This document shows, piece after piece, positions 61,501-64,000 of a DNA stretch of 64,000 nt. The stretch spans positions 6,799,943 through 6,863,942 of the forward strand of contig NC_133473.1 in NCBI RefSeq assembly GCF_025370935.1, written 5' to 3'. The notes under the pieces were generated by a model that was not told where the DNA came from, did no database searches, and worked only from the letters and a program-made list of their open reading frames with translations. Made by a program: the position numbers and the translations under genes. Source of the stretch: Choristoneura fumiferana. Its lineage: Eukaryota; Arthropoda; Insecta; Lepidoptera; Tortricidae. Positions within the stretch are counted from its first letter, which is position 1. Each line of letters opens with the position of its first letter.

Positions 61501-61804
61501 CTTAGCACTTGTGAAAATAATATTGGCCAGAAAGACATAAATAAGTAAGTGAATGGATCTACCTATAATGGACGGGGCCACCTCTGGTAGAGTTATTTTA
61601 CGGAAGAATTTTTCGTTCTAAGTAAACAAATCTTAATCTGATTTACATTGTTGTCTTTAGATTCAGCTGATCCTATACGAGACGCATTCTGCTCTCGAAG
61701 CTGAGAACCAAGCGCAGGTGACACGCGCGGTCGCCGAGGCCAATCGCCTGGCTCGCGAGAGACATTCCCTGCTGAAACGAAAGCATCGGGAGCACCCCAT
61801 GTAA
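43432..61804 (+). CDS. NSUN7: NSUN7-like RNA m5C methyltransferase family protein, 11 coding exons, probably catalytically dead
   Basis: Eleven GT-AG exons join in frame to about 497 residues. The frame aligns by eye along its length with vertebrate NSUN7. Matching stretches are AAAIARIRIKNRAFSLSELL (human-like LAAALARCRIKHDALSI), the VTGWVNTFKAKK...L.K.GY segment, and the end with the methyltransferase motifs. NSUN proteins place m5C in RNA using two cysteines. Here the PC motif position reads TPPNSYSAV and the TC motif position reads LYETHSALEAEN, so both cysteines are absent. The start ATG at 43,432 has a GCCGCCATGG context just after an acceptor, implying an upstream non-coding exon. The stop at 61,802 is followed by AATAAA at 61,863. 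Introns contain a LINE and an LTR element. Confidence 0.88.
43590..43818 (-). mobile_element. Lep1-like repeat, inverted and diverged
   Basis: ACCGAATTTCATCTCAATCG and GTTCAGCCGTTTAAACGTGA, ending ACTTTCGCATTTATAATATT (complement of the AATATTATAAATGCGAAAGT start seen at 15.1 and 38.1 kb). Confidence 0.6.
44020..44166. mobile_element. MITE, ACAGTCACCAGCA family, diverged ends
   Basis: GTACAGTCTAGCACCAATAT, ACTCTATTTCTAGGGCCAGT and TGCACGCTGCGTTGTGGCAA. It sits in NSUN7-like intron 1, 28 bases before exon 2. Confidence 0.72.
44194..44299 (+). CDS. NSUN7: NSUN7-like coding exon 2
   Basis: Acceptor TTCGATGCAG. It encodes VIKAAYLLSKPPVKVNFEDE followed by QEMRCVYSLIYDVFR. Donor CGAT followed by GTAAGT. 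Confidence 0.9.
45341..49128 (+). mobile_element. AGGGTTCCGTAG-family element interrupted by a LINE
   Basis: The left part (45,341-45,549, TTTTAGGGTTCCGGAGCC) and right part (48,673-49,128, ending GGCTACCGAACCCTATTTTG) together match 40,850-41,357. The LINE between them is bounded by an 11-bp duplication. Confidence 0.8.
45550..48672 (-). mobile_element. Non-LTR retrotransposon (LINE), APE endonuclease plus reverse transcriptase, frameshifted
   Basis: On the minus strand an apurinic endonuclease is read in two frames (48,554-48,216 with VISINIEGFSEDKALLLSEL and CAQETHRD; 48,270-47,659 with LIVGDFNSHSTSWG). A linker frame (47,686-47,315) and a reverse transcriptase in two frames follow (47,342-46,527 with SYRPISLL, GFRPGKS and NGLPQGSVLAPTL; 46,593-45,685). 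The YADD catalytic motif is readable near 46,620, but in a different frame from the GLPQGS motif, with a one-base shift near 46,668. The 3' tail is (GAA)n. The target duplication is CCCCCATAGGC (45,539-45,549 and 48,673-48,683). No RNase H was recognised. Clade: jockey/CR1/I group, not resolved. Confidence 0.88.
49601..49811 (+). repeat. SINE (HaSE-like), near-complete copy
   Basis: CTCAAGCAAAGGATCGTGGG, B box GTGGGTTCAAGCCCC, then GAGCTTTACGGTGACGGAAG and CATCGTGAGGAAGCCTGCAC. It ends 78 bases before NSUN7-like exon 3. Confidence 0.75.
49889..49947 (+). CDS. NSUN7: NSUN7-like coding exon 3 (59 bp)
   Basis: Acceptor AATTGTTACAG. It encodes YKSILDQAIEDIDFFGDFPE, matching the YQDILE.IL.D motif of NSUN7. 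Donor GAG followed by GTAAAC. Confidence 0.88.
51276..51487 (+). CDS. NSUN7: NSUN7-like coding exon 4
   Basis: It encodes FGDKRHTVWLFLMELTRRRW through VHFAAAIARIRIKNRAFS. Donor TTCTC followed by GTTAGT. The alternative donor three bases on breaks the frame. Confidence 0.9.
51516..51632. mobile_element. MITE, ACAGTCACCAGCA family, right end lost
   Basis: TACAGTCACCTGCATTAATA, GCGGAGCGTGCAAAAATATC and GGCCCTAGAAATAGAGTCGT are family-specific. It begins only 28 bases after NSUN7-like exon 4. Confidence 0.78.
51768..51960 (-). mobile_element. LINE 3'-end fragment with (ATG)n tail
   Basis: Starting at TATCATCATCATCAACCAAC, then GTCCACTGCTGGACATAGGC, the standard 3' end of an abundant lepidopteran LINE on the minus strand. 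Confidence 0.6.
52287..52308 (+). repeat. (GA)n microsatellite
   Basis: CAGAGAGAGAGAGAGAGAGA run just before the retroelement copy at 52,310. Confidence 0.85.
52310..52586 (+). mobile_element. 5'-truncated retroelement, GGCAAACGAGCAAGTGG family
   Basis: GTGCAGGTGGTAGAACCTTG through CCATCAGGAGACCCACTTGC, then CCATCCAGTCGAACAAAAAA. Very similar to 32,092-32,403. Confidence 0.7.
52678..53631 (-). repeat. 3' LTR (954 bp)
   Basis: On the minus strand it starts TGTGACGAGGGAACCCGTCA and ends GCGCCACGTTACA. It includes an internal repeat array (about 53,021-53,345) and a TATATA-like TTATATACTA motif near 53,470. Confidence 0.92.
53021..53345. repeat. LTR-internal tandem repeat, four units of about 81 bp
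   Basis: ACTGCGCGAG starts at 53,021, 53,102, 53,182 and 53,263, each followed by GATCGCACCGCGG. Units 1 and 3 resemble each other (ACAGTGTTTAGTA), as do 2 and 4 (GCGGTGGTTAGTGG). A degenerate fifth lies near 53,391. The other LTR has the same array. Confidence 0.88.
53632..53643 (-). other. Polypurine tract
   Basis: GCGGGAGGGGGA on the minus strand, directly next to the 3' LTR start, as needed for plus-strand priming. Confidence 0.85.
54097..55305 (-). pseudogene. Pol remnant with internal deletions, 402 codons open
   Basis: Residues 1-183 are the protease end and the reverse transcriptase start (SPYSSPIVLVKKENGDRRVC, DAYPIPQIDHTLEKL, FSKVDLKNG). At about 54,757 the sequence jumps to the end of RNase H (PGKHNQVADELSK). 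The integrase zinc-binding end (NHDALGAGRMGTAKTLNKI) follows. At about 54,432 a second jump leads to the integrase C-terminus (KKYYDQQRRQW and the PKYAGPYKV motif, then HIKDIKPF). The YxDD box, most of RNase H and the integrase D,D-35-E core are absent, yet no stop or frameshift occurs at either junction. Confidence 0.85.
55350..55769 (-). CDS. Zinc knuckles and aspartic protease of the LTR element
   Basis: A CCHC knuckle CWSCGKPGHSTREC is followed by a second Cys cluster (FCSTCGKVGVLSKSC) with a missing or altered histidine. A protease active site LIDTGSTNTYI follows. The frame stops at 55,350 and resumes in another frame at about 55,360. Confidence 0.85.
   Translation of the reverse strand: MEHRPGTTSGRGKIQPNYNSATCCWSCGKPGHSTRECRGRRQIFCSTCGKVGVLSKSCCRWTKEGAGAANEIQREDNRYFKEASIMGEKQKCLIDTGSTNTYINTDTYKKCVESNATQKDRRRKIILANGNEVEIIRTS
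55817..56548 (-). CDS. Gag (capsid-like) of the LTR element
   Basis: The frame is 243 codons. The second half reads like a Ty3/Gypsy capsid: FDGTGDPVEILERIEELM, LRGKALWWYRNNKDAW and ENMHPNYKTYV. It ends KFKEKTE and a stop. The zinc-knuckle region lies in another frame, so gag is probably interrupted near 55,800. Confidence 0.85.
   Translation of the reverse strand: MPTSWIYSLPKTELIKESKEQELPTDNLTVEQLRKQLADHIRSQEGHETEDTKETAIPNEGETTMSTEKQPEMDMTSLTRSWGVTFDGTGDPVEILERIEELMTSKNIKKDQMLQALPHVLRGKALWWYRNNKDAWEDWDGFVKLYKLYYFPSNYETRLEEIVITRKQRFGEKFTDYVTDLQTIMRRQAKLSEEQRINRIYENMHPNYKTYVKKQDFTTIGDLIQLTTDYENIQKEKFKEKTE
56669..56679 (-). other. Primer binding site, tRNA-Lys type
   Basis: TGGCGCCCAAC on the minus strand, two bases inside the 5' LTR end. 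The same 11 bases are used by Drosophila gypsy. Confidence 0.85.
56682..57640 (-). repeat. 5' LTR (959 bp)
   Basis: Nearly identical to the 3' LTR. The differences I see are single-base indels at homopolymers, one G/T change near 57,438 and a few bases in the G-rich run near 57,508. Confidence 0.92.
57852..57950 (+). CDS. NSUN7: NSUN7-like coding exon 5
   Basis: Acceptor AATTTTCAG, 211 bases after the LTR element. It encodes SLSELLPPHLREERMSACVN followed by KESVTGWVNTFKA. Donor GCTAA followed by GTAAGT. Confidence 0.92.
   Translation: MIRTSATPSERRTYVSVCEQGIRYRMGQHLQS
58020..58220 (+). mobile_element. LINE-derived fragment
   Basis: CCATCTTTTCCCGTGGGTGT followed by CATAAAAGGCGACTAAAGGG is a block seen in many lepidopteran retroelement tails. 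No open frame is left. Confidence 0.45.
58586..58690 (+). CDS. NSUN7: NSUN7-like coding exon 6
   Basis: It encodes KVATLVKKLHEMGYSYSASR followed by QLCSGEYRFDRVCP. Acceptor TTTGTTCAAG, donor CCAAG followed by GTACAT. Confidence 0.9.
58871..59014. mobile_element. Hairpin MITE, GGGCTACTACGAA family
   Basis: CAGTAGGGCTACTGCGAAAT at the left and GAATTTCGTAGTAGTCCTAC at the right. The loop is TGATAATAATGTTATTTC. It lies in intron 6 of the NSUN7-like gene. Confidence 0.87.
59090..59212 (+). mobile_element. LINE 3'-end fragment with ATGATGATG tail
   Basis: CTCACAGTGGATGCAGGCCA, then GCCGAAGCAACTGGAGGTCC and ATGATGATGATG. It lies just before NSUN7-like exon 7. Confidence 0.55.
59238..59316 (+). CDS. 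NSUN7: NSUN7-like coding exon 7
   Basis: It encodes RFITLRPPENNSVGQLDLVR followed by EGVIVLQ. Acceptor TTATTGTCAG, donor CTACAG followed by GTAAGC. Confidence 0.9.
59783..60000 (+). CDS. NSUN7: NSUN7-like coding exon 8
   Basis: It encodes EREFCEGASTLCRALRANSL through IPQLGKLIVFGAGDK. It is very GC-rich against an AT-rich setting. Acceptor TTGCCTCAG, donor GATAA followed by GTAAGT. Confidence 0.92.
60298..60400. repeat. Dispersed repeat (LINE 3'-end-like), as at 3,610
   Basis: ACTCTTATTGTACAAAAAGG and AGTACAAAGGCGACTTATCC are shared with the 3.6-kb copy. A (GTTT)n run precedes it. Confidence 0.45.
60621..60855 (+). CDS. NSUN7: NSUN7-like coding exon 9 (PC-motif region, Cys absent)
   Basis: It encodes KVSTYVNALRELGIEASEAP through GVVAVLATPPNSYSAVTDPI and ends GGDLAMLE. 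The RCSGLG-type catalytic PC motif of the family is replaced by PPNSYS. Confidence 0.92.
61036..61192. mobile_element. Hairpin element with CAATTACTTTGCTCAC arms
   Basis: ATGAACTTAAACAATTACTT followed by TGCTCAC is matched by the complement GTGAGCAAAGTAATTGTTTT followed by AGTTCAT. The interior (GCGACCTTATGATAGCAACG) is shared with about 28,980. Confidence 0.78.
61382..61483 (+). CDS. NSUN7: NSUN7-like coding exon 10
   Basis: It encodes VLTESEIDVDGKARVQSILE followed by EQKKTLKTLLSKPQ. Donor CCTCAG followed by GTCAGC. Confidence 0.9.
61661..61804 (+). CDS. NSUN7: NSUN7-like coding exon 11 and stop (TC-motif region, Cys absent)
   Basis: It encodes IQLILYETHSALEAENQAQV followed by TRAVAEANRLARERH, ending REHPM and a stop. 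The YCTCS..P.ENE motif of active or vertebrate members reads YETHSALEAEN. The stop overlaps a GTAAGG that could act as a donor, but the nearby poly(A) signal favours the stop. Confidence 0.88.
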   Translation: MQLILYETHSALEAENQAQVTRAVAEANRLARERHSLLKRKHREHPM

Positions 61805-61862
61805 GGACCCTTGACCTACCATGGTTTTGAGAATGCGGGGGATATGATACAAGGCTGATTCT

Positions 61863-61868
61863 AATAAA
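61863..61868 (+). terminator. Poly(A) signal AATAAA of the NSUN7-like gene
   Basis: A canonical AATAAA lies 59 bases after the stop codon. Confidence 0.7.
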
Positions 61869-62056
61869 AGTGGCATGGCAGGCTAAAGTTAATTAAAAAA
61901 AAAATATATGTGTTTTTTACTTTTTTTGCATAAAAACAGCTTCTTGGTATTTCATTTGTTACAAATATGTTAAAGGGACAAAGTATTCCTAAAACTTAAG
62001 AGTTATGGGTTCTTGAAATATTGATGAAGCAGGCTAAAGTTAAATTAGACAGGCTA

Positions 62057-62332
62057 GTAGTGAAAAGTTACCAGGTTAAAGAGAATTATATCAAAAATGA
62101 AAAGAAATGTATCATAAGTTTAAGGGGCTGTTTCACCATCCATTGATTAGTGTGAACTGGCGGGTAGGTGTGATGCCGTCTCTATTTGTTTTGTTCGAAT
62201 AGACGGAGACGGCATCACATTTAACCGTCGGTTAACGCTAATCAATGGATGGTGAAACAGCCCCTTAAACTTATGATACATTTTCTTTTCATTTTTGATA
62301 TAATTCTCTTTAACCTGGTAACTTTTCACTAC
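62057..62332. repeat. Long near-perfect palindrome, 276 bp, with a MITE at its centre
   Basis: Outer arms of about 65-70 bp (TAGTGAAAAGTTACCAGGTT, AAAGAGAATTATATCAAAAA, GTATCATAAGTTTAA) and their complements enclose the MITE at 62,124-62,264. The other two copies of this MITE lack these outer arms. Confidence 0.87.
62124..62264. mobile_element. Hairpin MITE, GGGGCTGTTTCACCA family, TTAA-flanked
   Basis: GGGGCTGTTTCACCATCCAT at the left and GGATGGTGAAACAGCCCC at the right, with GATGCCGTCTC and its inverse inside. TTAA lies on both sides. Confidence 0.88.
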
Positions 62333-62559
62333 AACTTTTAACAGCCCCTAAATGTAATTTCTTAAAAAATTATGAGTCTCTTGGAGGCATATATAAAAAA
62401 ATAAAATTATTTCAAAATTATACATATTTTATATACAGGGTTATTTGTAATTTACTAGCATCCTTTAACCCTAAACTCCTACCACTTAAACAAATGTTTT
62501 TTTTTTTACGAGTTTTTAAAATGGAGCGTAAAACAATAAACATTTGCTAAATCATGTAT

Positions 62560-62735
62560 ATTTTTTGTTTTTCCTTCCTGTTTTCTTCGCTGATATTGTG
62601 CTTTATGTTTCTTTGGAACTCAGCATAGAGTTCTGGATTTCATTTTATTTTTTCGTATCTTTTCTTTTCGTTCTCCATTTTTCATGCTAACCTCTCTTCT
62701 CTTGACTTTTGTTTAGTTTTTGGTTTCCCCATTAC
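62560..62735 (-). pseudogene. Decayed fragment of a Lys/Glu-rich coiled-coil ORF
   Basis: On the minus strand GKPKTKQKSREERLA is followed by a stop, then KKRYEKIK, a stop and NPELYAEFQRNIKHN. The KRYEKIK.NPELYAEFQ pattern occurs in multicopy lepidopteran proteins of unknown or transposon origin. It is broken by stops. Confidence 0.35.
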
Positions 62736-62831
62736 ATGTCGGCCCTAAAATATTACGAATTAATTACAATACAATGCAATCAAATCAGTCCCTCCTATGA
62801 AATGAATGACATCAGATAGTAAAAACTGGCC

Positions 62832-62876
62832 ATTTTGCCTAGGTACGTTCTATTTAAGAACGTACCTAGGCAAAAT
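62832..62876. other. Perfect 20-bp inverted repeat with 5-base loop
   Basis: ATTTTGCCTAGGTACGTTCT, loop ATTTA, then the exact complement. No larger element is visible around it. Confidence 0.85.
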
Positions 62877-62879
62877 AAC

Positions 62880-64000
62880 ACGAAAAAATTCGTTTTAAAC
62901 AAGTAACGACACCACTATTTTATACGAATGATTTTTTACAAACTGTAAAAATTTTAGTTATAAACAGGATCACCATGATTGTTTTTTTTTAATTTTCAAG
63001 CCAATAGTTTCACTTTTAGAGGGGGACACTCCAAAAAAAATTTGCAAAAGCTATATTTACGCAAAATTACAGCTATAGTACTAATGGATCTAGTGCGGAT
63101 AGATAAACAGACACACAAAATGAAATTATAAGTGTTTAGTTTAATAAAAAGCAATTCTCTACATTTACTTTGGTAGAACACTGTTAGTACTACTACTTAA
63201 AAAAAAGTCCATAAAGTTATTCTTAGAAATTATATGCAATTTTTAAATAAAATAATTTATAGTTCACTTTTTTCTGCCATGAGTCACTTTAGTCTGTGCT
63301 TCAGTTACAGATTAAAGTGACACAGATTAAAGTGAAAAGTGGATTCAAAAGACATTTACTCTAAAACCGTCAAAAATAAGAATGTGCCACTCTTAATAAC
63401 GTAAGTAAATACGTCATAATATCACATTAAAATGATTATCTAATAACGTCCCATATAAATATCATAAAATAATCGAACAATGTAAAGTTAACATACCCGT
63501 TACAAACTCCAGTTTGCCGCCTTCGATCACTAATCGCCACAAAACTATGACAGAAGGTCTCTAACCGTTCCGTACGGCGGCGAGCCAGATATTGGCCGAA
63601 TGTTTACCGATGATTAAGGTGTGTCTATCATTCTCCGTGTGTGAGTGAGACCCAACAATGCGAACACACAGACTACAGTGAAAAAATCGCTGGACAAACT
63701 TTGAGTCTGAATATTGATGCATAAAAATGATTTATTTAGGACCGTATTATTATTAAATGAATATCGTATTATTGTTTTTGCAATATATTATAAAATATAA
63801 TTGTGAAATAGTACACAAATAATTCACAGGCCTAAAACCGGGAGCATGTCCCTTTTGGACAAGACAGACTACAGTGAAAATCGGTACTTACATTTATTAT
63901 TTTTTATAGTAATAAGGATAAATAAATAAAATGGCCTGGCCTCGGTGTAAAAGGTCTATGTTTACATACGTCAATTTTTATTTTTTCTGAAAAACGTATA
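62880..64000. other. Right-end intergenic sequence, nothing supported
   Basis: AT-rich. I see no coding exon with family resemblance. A less AT-rich patch (63,500-63,660) could be a promoter or first exon of a gene outside the window, but there is no direct evidence. Confidence 0.3.

Noticed and set aside
1..64000. CRISPR array, bacterial operons or a defence system
   Set aside because: The spliced genes and eukaryotic repeat content rule out a prokaryotic origin. The direct repeats present are LTRs, tandem arrays or MITEs.

Overview
This window is eukaryotic nuclear DNA, almost certainly from a moth or butterfly (Lepidoptera). Short coding exons with GT-AG introns lie in an AT-rich background packed with small inverted-repeat transposons, tRNA-derived SINEs, LINE fragments and Helitron-like repeats of lepidopteran type. 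I saw nothing bacterial, no CRISPR array, no rRNA and no convincing intact tRNA gene.

Left part (about 1.3-25.1 kb, minus strand): a class II phosphoinositide 3-kinase, the orthologue of Drosophila Pi3K68D / vertebrate PIK3C2. I read 28 coding exons from the start codon at 24,916 down to 1,350. They encode a short conserved N-terminus, a Pro/Tyr-rich region, a Ras-binding domain, a C2 domain, the helical PIK domain and most of the lipid-kinase domain. The end of the kinase and any PX and C-terminal C2 domains lie beyond the left edge. The introns carry many MITEs.

Middle (25-34 kb): a MITE-rich intergenic zone, then a three-exon minus-strand gene for a 228-residue, strongly basic, unrecognised protein (28,471-32,768). 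At 34,542 on the plus strand begins an exon with a signal-peptide-like start, of unknown family and with an uncertain 3' end.

Right part (43.4-61.9 kb, plus strand): an 11-exon gene for an NSUN7-like protein of the RNA m5C-methyltransferase family, about 497 residues, with a Kozak-type start and a poly(A) signal 59 bases after the stop. Both catalytic cysteine positions appear to be replaced, so it is probably a pseudoenzyme. Its introns hold the two largest transposons. One is a nearly full-length but frameshifted LINE (45,550-48,672), inserted with an 11-bp target duplication into an older repeat. The other is a 4.96-kb Ty3/Gypsy LTR retrotransposon on the minus strand (52,678-57,640). It has near-identical LTRs, a tRNA-Lys-type primer site and a polypurine tract, but internal deletions remove the reverse transcriptase active site, RNase H and the integrase core while leaving one long open frame.

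The other notable content is repeat biology: two MITEs with clean 8-bp target duplications (hAT-like), families of hairpin MITEs with up to eight copies, a MITE sitting at the centre of a larger palindrome, a 131-bp tandem duplication, and an internal empty-site comparison that dates one insertion relative to another. I cannot run alignments, so family names for repeats rest on recognition and should be checked against a repeat library.
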